Source of the DNA: Capsaspora owczarzaki ATCC 30864
Lineage: Eukaryota > Opisthokonta > Filasterea
Direction of reading: 5' to 3'
Assembly (NCBI RefSeq): GCF_000151315.2
Contig: NW_011887302.1
Span: 186,001-250,000 of the forward strand
Length of the DNA: 64,000 nucleotides
In this document: positions 12,245 to 23,797 of the stretch, one piece after another
How the letters are laid out: every line of letters begins with the position of its first letter
Position numbering within the stretch: the stretch's first letter is position 1
Made by a program: the position numbers and the translations under genes
Notes under the pieces: model-generated
What the model was told of the DNA's origin: nothing
The model's database searches: none
The model's input: the letters and a program-made list of their open reading frames with translations, nothing else

Positions 12245-12440
12245 GCGTTCAAACGCCAGAAAAAGCTCAGAAAACAACAAAAGAAAAAACGACTGAACGC
12301 AATCTTTGGCCATGAATAGCACGATGCATTGTTAGTTGGGATCAGAAACTCAGAAATGGTTGCGGCTCGAGCGCGGGCTCAGTCTGAGAATTTCCATTGT
12401 CACTCACTCACACATACACAACTTCTCTGACTGGAGAATC

Positions 12441-12641
12441 ATGACGCTGTGGCAGCTTGTGCGCGAGCTCGACTTGCGTGATGTGCTGGTGCTGGCTGCG
12501 CTCGCCAGTGTCGCTGCGGTGCTGGTGCATGGACTGGTTGCGGGTGACTACTACACGACCGTGGTTGTGTTCTCTGCGCCCGCAGCCGTCTTCTTCCTGT
12601 TCTGCCAGTGGATGGGCCTCAAGTTCTTCCGTCACAACTGA
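12441..12641 (+). CDS. PIGY: PIG-Y, small subunit of GPI-GlcNAc transferase
   Basis: Intronless gene of 66 codons. There are two hydrophobic segments (about 14-33 and 38-57), and the C-terminus reads CQWMGLKFFRHN, almost identical to the human PIG-Y end (WTWMGIKLFRHN). Length is close to the 71 residues of human PIG-Y. PIG-Y binds PIG-A in the ER membrane complex that makes GlcNAc-PI, the first step of GPI-anchor synthesis. The start is the only in-frame ATG before the first membrane segment. A tiny gene, easily missed. Confidence 0.85.
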   Translation: MTLWQLVRELDLRDVLVLAALASVAAVLVHGLVAGDYYTTVVVFSAPAAVFFLFCQWMGLKFFRHN

Positions 12642-13362
12642 GTGCAACCAACTGAGGTGCATTCATTGCGAGTGATGAGGGGGGGGGGCAACAGGTTTTC
12701 CTGCTCTCTGTCCCTGACCAGACGCTCCAGAGCAAGATTGAATCCCCGCGTCATTCGTCATTGACCAACACAAAGGCCACAAGAGCGTTCTATGATGACA
12801 AGAACGTGAATCATAGAAGCGGCTTTGTTTTGTATTGACAATCCAATCCGCCTGCAGTCCACTGTGAAGGAAACTCGTTCGGGGAAATCCTTGGATTGGA
12901 GCGTTCATCATCAAGAATAGCATCAATCTCTGCGCTCCAATGGCAATGCTCTCGAGAGTCATTCAGTGGATCTTCCCGGCACACACGGGAGAGCACTCGA
13001 AGCACCGTCACTTCGCGATCGTCGCATTTTGACCAACGCATAACGCTAGATCTAGCAATCGCACTGTACTGCTTGTTTTGTTTTTTTTTTTTTTGCCTAC
13101 GCATGCCCGATGCCTCGAATAAAGCGTTCTCCATCTCGAACTCGTCCTTTCCCAACTTCTTTGTTCTTGTTCGTTCTTTGTTCGTTCGTTCTTTGTTCAC
13201 TTTTTGGCGCCCTGTCTGTTTTCCTTTTGCTTGCAAGCAGTCTTTTTTTTTTCTTTTCTTTTTCCCGCCTTTTTTTTTTTTTTTGTTTTCAAAAACACTC
13301 TCTTTTCTTTTCTTTTTCCGCAAGTTGGCCGCTCGCAGCCAGCGCCCACCACCGCCACTGCC
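12642..13362. other. Spacer PIG-Y to RAD21
   Basis: 721 bases without a supportable gene. It has a G-run at about 12679-12687, T-rich tracts at 13080-13095 and 13240-13290, and TTCGTTCGTTC-like sequence near 13170-13190, before the RAD21 start. Presumed RAD21 promoter. Confidence 0.5.
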
Positions 13363-15621
13363 ATGTTCTATTCAGAGACCGTTCTGGCGAAAAAGTCCGT
13401 TCTGGGCAAAGTGTGGCTGGCCGCGCACTGGGACCGCCGCCTGAACAAGAAGCAAATCGCTGAAATCAAAGTCTTTGACTCGTCCAACGAGATTCTCAAG
13501 CACCCCATCAAGCTGTCCCTGCGCACGTCGGGCCACTTGCTGCTGGGCGTCGTGCGCATCTACTCGCGCCAGGCAAAGTACCTCCTCGCCGACTGCTCGG
13601 ACGCCCTCGTCAAGCTGCGAATGGTCTACCGCACTGGCCGTGTCGACCTTCCCGCCGACGCCAGCTCGGCCGCGTTCTCGGCCATCACGCTCCCAGCCAA
13701 TGCCCGCGACATGGACTTTCTAGTCGCCGACGTTGACTTTGAGTAAGTTTGAGAGTGCCAGAAAGAAGAAGAAACGGGGGTGGGGGAAGGCGGAACAAGA
13801 ACAAAGCCGAAATGGCGCGCTTCCATTTGAACTTGCATCAAGCGCGTTTGGGTTGGGTTGACTCGAGCCGTGGAACGTCGCTTGTATAAGACTCTCACAC
13901 TTATCGATGATTTGTTGCTGTTCTGTTTTTGTTGGTTTTTTTCGTTCCTTCTTGCCGAATTAGTGCGCTCGATTTGCAAACTTCAGCCATCACGGAAGTC
14001 ATGCGTGGCGCGAACGACGGCAACGCCGACTATGGCTTTGACAGCGAGTTTGGACCGGCTGACGAGTCCACAGACCATCATGTGGCTGAGGTCATGCGAA
14101 GCGCTCCAGACGACGACGAGGAGACAACGGCGTTCGATCGCCGCGCGCTGGCCTTGCCGACCAAAAACGTCCAAGAACGCGGGGGTGACGACTACGTCGA
14201 CGACACGTACTTTTACGGAGAGGACAACTTTGGCGCAAACGATGGCGATGTCACAGACTTTTTCATGCCCAAGGAGAGCATGGCGGACGAGTCCGACCTG
14301 CCTGGTGCTTCCGAAGCAGGCTCGCTCCTCCGTCACAGTGTCCGTCTCAGCGACATGCTCGATCTGCCGTCCAACAACCAGACGCTGCTCGAACCCATGT
14401 CGATGTCGATGGAGGCGTCCGTGCTCGACACCTCGGCCGCCCCCGCCCCCAAGCCAGCCCTTCGCACCCGGTATGTCTGCCTTTTCGCTTTACGTGTGTG
14501 CGTGTATTTGGGGGGACAGTTTTTGGTGACGTTGGTCACGGAAGTGAACCATCGCAGAGCGCCCTCTTTATTTTTATTTTATTTTTGTTGTTGTTGTTAA
14601 TTTTTCTGTTTATATTTTTTGTTCTTCCTCAAAACACACAGCGCCAACAAGCGAAAGCTCGTCGTTGACAACGAGATTACCATTTCAACGGCGCAGATGA
14701 AGGCGCAGCTCGCCAACAGCGACAACATTGTTCAGCAGTCGTTTGTTCCTGCGCCCCTGACCAAGCGTCAAATGCGTGTTCGGTAAGAGAAATTGGAAGG
14801 GGCGGGGGGTGAGTGTTAGTCTTGCAAGCCAATGCTATGGCATTCGAAAACAACCTGCATGCTCAGTTTCGCCTCCTTGGCTTGCCACGTGCAGACAATT
14901 CGAACTTGCTGGACCTTCAAGCTTGTTCAACAACCCCGCCATGTTTGCGACCGTCTCCCCGCTGCTGCTGCAGCTGTTGGAGCGGGCCATGAACGACGAT
15001 CGAACATCGAGCGACGACCGAACATTGCGCAAGCGCGATGCCGGCGCGGCTGACACGTCCCGCATCGAACCCGAACAGATGCGAGACCACGAGCGACCTG
15101 CCACTCCAGCGCGCTACCCCGACCAGGCCATGAGCGCCACCGATGACTCCACCACCGTTGGTGACGTCCCGTTCGATGACTTTGGCTACAACGATGATGG
15201 CGACTACAACCAATTAGAGCCCGAGACGGCGGAAGAGCGGGAGCAACGGCTGGCGAATCGCAGGGAAGGCGCCGCGCTCATGACCGAGCAGACACGAAAG
15301 AGCCGGCGCCAGCTCGAGGACGAGATGGACGAGGACCAGGCTGACGACGAGGGGGCGCAGGCACGGAAGCAGGCGGCGGACGCTCCGGAGGAACTCACTC
15401 GTCGCGAGCTGAACGAGATTTTCGAGAAGCAGGACGAGATGAGCTTCAAAGAACACATGGACAACGCTACCCGTAGCAAGGCCGCCGAGTTTTTTGTGCA
15501 TTTGCTTCATCTTCGCGTCACAAACCACTTGGAAATCTCCCAAGGCGAGCCCTACGGCGACATTGTTGTGAAACCAGGCGTGAACTTTGCCAAGACTTTC
15601 GCTCGCGCTCTGCGGACCTGA
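13363..15621 (+). CDS. RAD21: RAD21/SCC1 cohesin kleisin
   Basis: Exons 13363-13742, 13964-14470, 14642-14782 and 14895-15621 give 584 residues. The N-terminal kleisin domain (1 to about 125) begins MFYSETVLAKKSVLGKVWLA and contains LLGVVRIYSRQAKYL, the SMC3-binding region. The C-terminal winged helix (about 520-584) has AAEFFVHLLHLRVTNHLEI and EPYGDI, the SMC1-binding region. The middle is acidic and disordered. Two EVMR tetrapeptides (R at 141 and 172) resemble the EIMR separase site of human RAD21. Family role: ring closure of cohesin, cleaved by separase at anaphase. The gene converges on HAUS1. Confidence 0.96.
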
Positions 15622-15915
15622 GAACCAATTTGAGTTATGCCCCCTCTCCTCTTCTCGCCCGTTCTTGTTGATTTTCGTTGTGTTATTCCAAGTTGCATGT
15701 CAATGTCGTTTTCTTCTTTGGAAATAATGAATTGCATGTCTTTGAACAGGGTTGTTACTTCAAGTTGTTCAAAAGCCCAGAAAGTTTGGTCAAAGTACTG
15801 TAGTTCATGTTTGGCTCGCGGCTTTTGCTGACGCTATCGCAGTTCGCCGCGGCTTGCACCAAGAAGGAGTGCGCAAATTCACAACGCAGCATGTTTATTT
15901 GTTTTCCATTCAAAG

Positions 15916-17527
15916 TTACGCATTGATCGCGCTAAACCCTTGCGTCACCGCTTGCTCCAGTCGACTCTGTGGTCCGCGATGATGAAGTAGTAGCAAAGGA
16001 GCAACTTGAATGAGAACAACGTCGAACGGAACGCAACCGCAAACGCAAACGCAAATGCAAAGCGCAAAAACTGACTTACCAATTCGCGACGGGCTTCTTC
16101 AATCTTCAACTTTGCCATCGTGAAATCCTGCGTCCCAAGAACAGTAGCAACAACAAGACGGCAACAAGTACACACGCCACCGGAAACAACAGCTGTGAGA
16201 AGCTACAAGCCAGAAGGCGCCAACATGGAAACCTGCTCCGCTCCTCACCGGCGGTAGCTTTTGGAATGTATCCAGCGTCGTTCGGATAGCGGTCAATTCG
16301 TCGATTATCTGCTTCACAGCCTCGCTTTCAGCCATGATTGCTGCATGCCGAATGCTTGGTTCCGATGCAAGCGGGTGTTGCTGCTGAGGCATACCGACGT
16401 CAGCCAGGCCAGTTTCCAACCAAACAACAACCACACAACGCAAAATCGCCAACACATCGGTACCTGCAGCTTTGCAATGCTCGCTTGATACTCTGCTGCT
16501 TTATTGTTGTAAAAGGTGCGCTCTTGCTGCCGTCGTTCCACAATTTCCACGTTCGCCGTCTCGGCTTGGTCCAGCTCGGCCAGTGTTCTAAAACCACCAA
16601 GACGTACAATAACCACGTCACCCGTGAGCATCCAGTCCACGCACGCTCCAGCGGTCGTCGTTGGTCCCTTTGCTCGACAATGTTGCACCAACCTTCGAAG
16701 CTCGGACAGCCGGGAAAGCGAGCTGGTCACTTGCTCATGCATGGTCTGTGCTCGTCGCTGGCGTTGCAATTCACCGTCCCATTCATCAAAGGTGCTTGCG
16801 GAGAGGTCTGACAAGGCGCAATAGAGGCTGGGCAATAGGATGATTCCGAACGAACAAGCGCAATGTTAGCGGGCCTTTTGCTCTGGGTTGATGCGCGTCA
16901 TGGCCGCACACATTGTCGACGGGTTTGTCCTACCTTGCTAATGACGTGTCATTCACATGCAACAAGGAAGCGAGTCGTGCGAGCGATCGAACGTTCGCAT
17001 GCGTTTGGTCGGACAATCGCGACTTGTCCAGTCCATGCAGCGCCAGAAGCTCTTGAACGCGCGTTGCTAATTTAGTTTCACGTGACAATCCATGCAATAT
17101 TGTTCGAGTGAGCTGTCAAGTCAACAGGGCTGAGTGCTTGAGATTTCCCGCCAAAAAGGGGGGGGTTGAAACGGTCAAACCTTCAGCTTGGTACTCTTGA
17201 GACTTGAGCGCCAGGTCGGCCGCCAGCGCAACTGCATTTGCATCGCGCTCCTGGGCAGCCGCAGCCAACTTCCATATCGCAGCGACAGTGTCCTCCGTGA
17301 CTTCGAACTGCGGCACTGGTGCTGGGTGGAAGACCGACGCCAGCCAGACGCGCGCCTGAAACCGCATTCATTGTTCAGAACATGAATCAAACACAGGATG
17401 AGATGATCAACGAGCCTGAAGCTGTTGTTCTTTGCACGGCGATGTGTTTACACACCTTTTCCAGCTTGGCACTGGCGTCTGCGCGCAATCCGTGCTCTTG
17501 TTGCTGCTGCTGCTGCTGCTGTGACAT
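15916..17527 (-). CDS. HAUS1: HAUS1, augmin complex subunit 1
   Basis: Eight small exons: 17527-17456, 17355-17181, 17066-16934, 16827-16645, 16587-16464, 16383-16249, 16127-16080 and 15966-15916, giving 306 residues in frame. After a poly-Gln start, RVWLASVFHPAPVPQFEV matches the human N-terminal AWL-IF-PIPQYEV; ALKSQEYQAE matches the following helix; LLHVNDTSLA matches ALETKDTSLASF; and the penultimate exon encodes KLKIEEARRELV, like human QVKIEEAKREL. It is largely coiled coil. Augmin recruits gamma-tubulin to spindle microtubules for branching nucleation. The 58-nt intron 16644-16588 was chosen because it removes a weakly conserved stretch while keeping frame; the unspliced form is also open. 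The gene is head-to-head with DECR1. Confidence 0.85.
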
Positions 17528-17837
17528 TTGGCCTCAACCACTCCACAAAGACAGAATGAAACGCTTACACATATATGGCTGCGTTCTAATTTTGTATACA
17601 GTACACTGCATAGCATTGAGACCGTCCCCCAACAACAACAACAACTGAATGAGAGAGGGCAATGAGCTGCAATGAACGGCGTGCTGGAAATCCACCACAG
17701 TGCTTTTTTCCGTCCCCGGTCTCCCACAACCTTCAACGCGCACACCTTTTTATTTTTACAATTTCTTCCTTGTCCTTGATCCTACTACTACTACTTTGAT
17801 GTGCCAGAAGCTCACTCCTCACTCACTCACTTCATCA
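17528..17837. promoter_or_regulatory. Shared bidirectional promoter region, HAUS1 / DECR1
   Basis: The start codons of HAUS1 (minus) and DECR1 (plus) are only 310 bases apart, so both promoters must lie here. A CAACAACAACAAC tract (about 17632-17645) and an ACTACTACTACTAC tract (about 17783-17797) are visible. No clear TATA box was identified. Confidence 0.5.
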
Positions 17838-19274
<1,437 letters not shown>

Positions 19275-19549
19275 AATAAAACGGGGAAAGGGGTGCTTTT
19301 GAGGCTCTTGAACCAAAGAAGAAGAAGAAGAAAAATGATCAAAACCGAAAGAATAAAAACCGATTACTTGCTGCATTTGAACCTCGTTTTGAGCGCGGAT
19401 TTGAAGTGTTGAAGAGAGAGCTTGAAATAATGTCATTTTACTTTACAAGGCTAGGATTCCAACAACCATAATAATACAGTGCAAAAAAGTACAACGACAA
19501 CAAAAACAACAGATTGTCAAACACAACAACTTAACACAGGACGCCAGAA

Positions 19550-21319
19550 TTACATGGCATCCACGAGCGAGGTCGAGTTCTCGCGATGAAGTTCCTTGTC
19601 GGCACTCTTGCATGGCTCGAGCGTGGTAGCCGCATCCTCTTCGTCGCAAAGATCGTAGTCGTGGTGCTCGTGGTCGTCCTCTGCAACGGCTTCGTCGTCG
19701 GGATGAGCAGAGTGCTCAGAAGCCGAGTCGTCGTCATCGTCCTCTTCGGCTTCTGACGAAAGGTTGGAGGGACTGTCCGAGTCGAGCAGAAGGTCGCAAA
19801 CAAAGCTGTCGGCGTCGTCGTCTTCCTCGTCCTCGGAAGCAGAGGCAGAGGCCGCTTGGGTGCTGGCGGCCGCAGTCTTGTGTGCATCCACCTCCGCCAG
19901 CAGGCCTTGAATCTTCATGGTCAACGCCTTGCGGGCTTCGCGAATGTACGAGGAACCAGCGGATGAAACGCCATCCAGACGGAGCACGAGTTGCTCAAGC
20001 AGCTCAGCATAGGTCAGAAGCGCCTTGGACACTTGCTTGGTCGTGGCGTCGACGGCGGGAATGGCAAGAACGGCATCGTGGTACTGCTCGACATGGCCGT
20101 CAAGCACCTTGGAAATACGATCCAGGGCGTGCAATGCCTCGCGGATTTCGCGGCCTTCACGGCGTGCGGCAGCAGCGCGGAAGGCACGAACAATGCGACG
20201 CGCGGACTCGTCCTGAAGGGCAGCGCGCTTCTCGTCTGCATGCGCTCGCCATGCCTGCTGAATGACAGTGGCAGCGCGTTGGTAAGTGCGGCCAACCAAC
20301 TTTTGAACGCGGGCCTTGCGCTGCTTGTCAATGGCAGCAAGCTTGGCCTGTTGCTCGCGCGAGACGCCGGACTTGTCCTGCTTGTCCTGCTTGTCCTGCT
20401 TGTCCTGCTTCTTGGCCTCCTTTTCCTGCTTCTTTTGCTGCTGATGGGCGCGCTCCTCCGCAAGTTGCTGTTCCAAGCGTTCGTGGATGTGCTGCTCGTA
20501 TTCGCGCAGCTCGGCGCTGTGTGAGCGGGGAAGAGGATGGGCCTCTTCCTTTTTAGGCTCCGGCTCGACAGGCTTGGGCTCGGTGTTGGGAGCAGTCTGA
20601 GCGTTGTAGGCGCCAGTCAACAGATCGAACAAGGAGATTGGGCGACGTTGCTGTTGTTGCTGTTGTTGTTGCTGCTTTACCTGCGCTTGCTGCTGCAGAT
20701 GCTGCTGGTGCACGCGCTGCTTCATCTGCTGGCGTTTGGCCTCGATGTGGCGTTGGTGTTCGAGTTGCTCCTGCTGGCGAGCGAGCTCGGCCTGCTGCTG
20801 TTGCTGTTGCTGTTGCAATTGCAGTTGCTGCTGCTGCTGCTTACGAGCGCGCTCGGAGGGAGAAGGCTCGGTGACGAGGTAGCGGCGGCCAGTGTAAGGG
20901 TCGACGACAATGCGCTGGCGTGGCTCGGTGCTAAAGCGGTCACCCGACGCGTCAAACTCATCGTCGTCGCTTTCCTGCTGGAATTGCTGTGTTTGGCGGC
21001 GATGTTGCTGCTGCTGCTTTTGTTGATGGTAGGGCGAGCGCGAGATCTGTGGAGCACGGCCACCAAACAGACTTGCGAATTGGTCGTTCATCTGCTCGTG
21101 CTCGAGCTGTTGGCGACGAAGTTCCTCCGCGCGCTGCTGGCGAAGCAGCTGCTCTTGACGACGACGCTGCTGTTGGAGCTGCTGCTGCTGCTGCTGGTGA
21201 TGGCGGGAATAGTAAGGGTGCGGCGCATAGTAGTAGCCTGCATCATCGTCATCCGAGTCGCCGCTCTCGAACGCGCGGTTGTACTGCTGCTGCTGCTGGG
21301 GTGCAAACCAAAACGACAT
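19550..21319 (-). CDS. Poly-Gln protein with IQ motifs and a BAG domain
   Basis: Single exon of 589 residues, starting at the first ATG (MSFWFAPQQQQQY). Frame-open sequence upstream has no ATG. The N-terminal half (about 1-250) is dominated by Gln, Gln/His and Gln/Arg runs. About residues 335-395 contain two IQ-like calmodulin-binding helices (AATVIQQAWRAH and SARRIVRAFRAAAARREGRE). About 395-480 form a BAG-like three-helix domain (LHALDRISKVLDGHVEQY, then TYAELLEQLVLRLDGV). The C-terminal ~110 residues are very acidic. BAG domains bind the Hsp70 ATPase domain as nucleotide-exchange factors, and IQ plus BAG together recalls the plant BAG5-7 group. The BAG call is from pattern only. A KQDKQDKQDKQDK repeat lies near residue 310. 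Confidence 0.7.
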   Translation of the reverse strand: MSFWFAPQQQQQYNRAFESGDSDDDDAGYYYAPHPYYSRHHQQQQQQLQQQRRRQEQLLRQQRAEELRRQQLEHEQMNDQFASLFGGRAPQISRSPYHQQKQQQQHRRQTQQFQQESDDDEFDASGDRFSTEPRQRIVVDPYTGRRYLVTEPSPSERARKQQQQQLQLQQQQQQQQAELARQQEQLEHQRHIEAKRQQMKQRVHQQHLQQQAQVKQQQQQQQQQRRPISLFDLLTGAYNAQTAPNTEPKPVEPEPKKEEAHPLPRSHSAELREYEQHIHERLEQQLAEERAHQQQKKQEKEAKKQDKQDKQDKQDKSGVSREQQAKLAAIDKQRKARVQKLVGRTYQRAATVIQQAWRAHADEKRAALQDESARRIVRAFRAAAARREGREIREALHALDRISKVLDGHVEQYHDAVLAIPAVDATTKQVSKALLTYAELLEQLVLRLDGVSSAGSSYIREARKALTMKIQGLLAEVDAHKTAAASTQAASASASEDEEDDDADSFVCDLLLDSDSPSNLSSEAEEDDDDDSASEHSAHPDDEAVAEDDHEHHDYDLCDEEDAATTLEPCKSADKELHRENSTSLVDAM

Positions 21320-21967
21320 GATTTTTGATGCTTGTCTGGGACTGTGATGTTGAATCAGATAGTCGGTCAACAGAGAGAAAGAAAAAAAGAAGAGTGATTT
21401 TGAAATAATGAAAAACGGCGGCGTTTAAATAGCAAAACGAAACAAAAAAAGAACGCGCGAGAAGCGGCTGGAAAACCATAGAAAAGAAAGAACGACAGAA
21501 GCAACGCGAAGGTTCGCGAAGAATCATGCCAAGCGACGTCAGCTAAGGAGGGGAGACAGGCAAGGGGAGGAAGCGATCGGGCACGGCGCCGGGTGGTTGG
21601 TGTTATTGGGTTGGAGAGGGAGAGCCGAGGGAGCCGAGGGAGAGAGAGAAATGGAAGCGCGAGTAGCGGAAAAGGAACTAAATCGCCGCGTTTCGAGATC
21701 TTTCCCTCCGCTTTGATGCATCGAATTTTACCGAGAAACAAAAGCAGGGCAATCCACTCGGAGCGAACAAAAGATTTCGAGAAATTCTTGGCGAAAGGGG
21801 GAAATCAATGGTTGGGTGAGCGATCTGTGCTTGATTCCGAGCGCTTTCTTGCCTTCTCTACGAAATCCAAAAGGATAAATGTGTGCCAAATCACCTGTGG
21901 ACAGCAAAAGACGACAGCTCGAATTCTCAGAAAATCTCGGAATCGTTTGTATTTGACAAGTCTACAG
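21320..21967. other. Spacer between BAG-protein and MRGBP genes
   Basis: 648 bases; both genes read leftward. AG-rich tracts lie near 21610-21660. No gene recognised; presumably the promoter of the BAG gene and the 3' UTR of MRGBP. Confidence 0.5.
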
Positions 21968-22995
21968 CTACTTTTCGCGCTTTCGTTTTGAAGGATGGGC
22001 AGGTGATGCAGAGGCACTGGCGGTGGCAGCAGCAGCAGCAGCAGCAGCAGCATTGGCAGCAGCAGCAGCAGCAGCATTGGCGGCAGCAGCATAATGGATG
22101 AATTCTGGTCTTGGAGAGATGGCGAGCTGGCGCGCGCTGGAGACGGCGATGCTTGTCGCTTGTTGCCTCTGGAAACGGTCGCTGATGCCGTTTTGCGCCT
22201 TCGACCTGAATTTCCCCCCCCAAAAAAAAAAATATATATATATATAGTGTTATATCCAAGTATGGTAACCAGCGCAAGACATGCAAACTGGTCAGTAAAG
22301 TCCCCAACGAAGCAGACTCTGGATTCAGGCTGAACCGAAAAAAAAAAAAAAGTAATCTCAAAAACCTCACCTTCGTCCTCTGTATGATGTGCTCTAGTAT
22401 GGCTCCGCGAACGAGGGGCATCGACATCGCTTGCCTCTGCAGCTTCTGCAGCTTGAGCACGGGCGGCGTGGAGAACATCCTGCAAAGTGTGAGGCAGATG
22501 AGCGAGACCAGATCGGTGATGATCCAACCACTCCATCAAACCCCACCCACCCCTGCAACTCGATTCTTCACAATCCAGCCACATTTGAGATCAACCTCGA
22601 CAACCCGACAATCGTTTGTTACCAAGCGATCCAGGTCAAACATGCTTGAGAGGTGCTCGACCATCTGCTGTCGGGACGGCGACGCAGCAACGCCAATCCG
22701 TCGCTCAATGTGAGCGTGCATTGCATCGAAGTGTGCTTGTCGGTGAATCCCTGTGCAGCAGGAAGAACAAGGAGAGTGAGCAGCAGCAGTAGCGGCAGCA
22801 GCAGAACGCTCAATCCACTCAATCGCTGCCGTCGCGCTCTCTCACTTGGTCACTCGTCGCCGCGACTCGTGCATGCGACCCAGCTGGAGCAAAAGCCCAC
22901 TGTTGATGCAATGCTTTACCGATGGGCTTGTGTTGGCACATGGCCTCGAACAGGGCGACTTCAGCCTCGGTCGTCCAATCTCGCTCCACCTGCAT
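21968..22995 (-). CDS. MRGBP: MRGBP / EAF7, NuA4-TIP60 histone acetyltransferase subunit
   Basis: Exons 22995-22920, 22750-22623, 22479-22371 and a last exon from 22205 are supported by frame. The conserved domain (about 5-68) has DWTTEAEVALFEAMCQHKPI, GIHRQAHF, and MVEHLSSMFDLDRL, matching the MRGBP/EAF7 pattern of an acidic helix, HKP-G, HF and WDHL-S-MYD. After an Ala/Glu-rich acidic linker the last exon enters basic sequence (GRRRKTASATVSRGNKR). The natural-looking end, KRKREK plus a stop at 21970-21968 after an Ala run, is in another frame, so one more splice or another acceptor is needed; I could not place it. A poly-Ala/CAG tract is at about 22028-22090, and the last intron carries an (AT)n and T-run. 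Confidence 0.75.
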
Positions 22996-23340
22996 ATGTG
23001 AGCTTTGCAAAAAAAGAAGACTCCGCAGACCCGTTTTGGGCATACAGCGTCACATTGAATTCATCGAAAGGAACAAGATTTGTGTTTATTCAATGTTCAA
23101 CAGGGGACGAGTAGAGCCTGTATTCCGCGACCCTTTTGGAGTCCATCATTTTCAGAGGCTCAGCCATTCAATCTCAATCGTCCTTAACAGCACCAGGACC
23201 CACGCCAGTCTCCACAATCCACTCGTGCTCCGTCGACGATTTGGAATGGCAACTGTTTTGAAACCTCATCAACAAAGCGCCAAACAAGCATAGAAAAACG
23301 AGGCAAAAAAAAAAAAAGTAGCAAACCAAAAAAAAAGAAG
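22996..23340. other. Spacer MRGBP to 5S rRNA
   Basis: 345 bases with no gene seen. The right end holds A-runs (about 23305-23318 and 23329-23336 on the plus strand). Read on the minus strand these are the T-runs that would terminate RNA polymerase III after the 5S gene. Confidence 0.5.
23322..23340 (-). terminator. RNA polymerase III terminator of 5S gene
   Basis: Read on the minus strand, the 3' end of the 5S gene is followed within a few bases by CTTCTTTTTTTT, a run of more than four T residues as used by pol III. Confidence 0.75.
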
Positions 23341-23459
23341 AGTTACAACAAGCAGTATTCCCGCGTGGTCTCCCACCGCAGTACTAACTACTCTCATGGT
23401 GGTTTAACTTCGCAGAGCGGAACGGGATGCGGTGCATTCCACCAGATATGGCCGTAACT
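23341..23459 (-). rRNA. 5S ribosomal RNA
   Basis: The minus strand reads GTTACGGCCATATCTGGTGG at the 5' end, then CGTTCCGCTCTGCGAAGTTA, and GTAGTTAGTACTGCGGTGGG followed by AGACCACGCGGGAATACTG, closing with TTGTAACT. This is the universal eukaryotic 5S layout of ~119 nt. The two ends pair (AGTTACG with TGTAACT; helix I) and the internal pol III control region (box A-like GAAGTTAAAC and box C-like GTACTGCGGTGGGAGACC) is intact. T-rich sequence follows at once on the minus strand (23338-23325), a pol III terminator. Only one copy is in this window, between protein genes, so 5S appears dispersed rather than in a tandem array here. Confidence 0.95.
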
Positions 23460-23797
23460 GAGATCCAGTGGTTGGGTGTTTGGTTGAAAGGCCCGACAAA
23501 TTGAAGACGTCCCATTCGATGCAGATGTTTGACGAGCTTCGGACACCCATCCTAGTGGCAGCTCATCGAACATTTGTTGTTATGACGGTTGTGAGTGCCG
23601 TACGTTAAATCCACCATACACGCCGCTTTGAGGTTTGTTTTTGAAAGCCGCAATCCACCCACTCGTTTCAATTTCATTTCATTGTTCATTTTCCTTCTGT
23701 TTTTTTTTTTTTTCTTCTTCTTCTTCTTCTTCATTTTCATCTTCATCTTCCTTTGTATTTTATTTTGTTTTCCATTCATTGTTTCTTTCTCAGCACC
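23460..23797. other. Spacer 5S rRNA to NOP14
   Basis: 338 bases, divergent. T-rich and TTC-repeat sequence (about 23700-23750) ends in TTTCTCAG just before the NOP14 start, so a 5' UTR intron is possible. No further RNA gene was recognised. Confidence 0.5.

Noticed and set aside
20537-21328. 263-codon plus-strand Leu-rich frame that looks like a membrane protein
   Set aside because: It is the complement of the poly-Gln codons of the BAG-domain gene; Leu runs come from CTG/TTG repeats.
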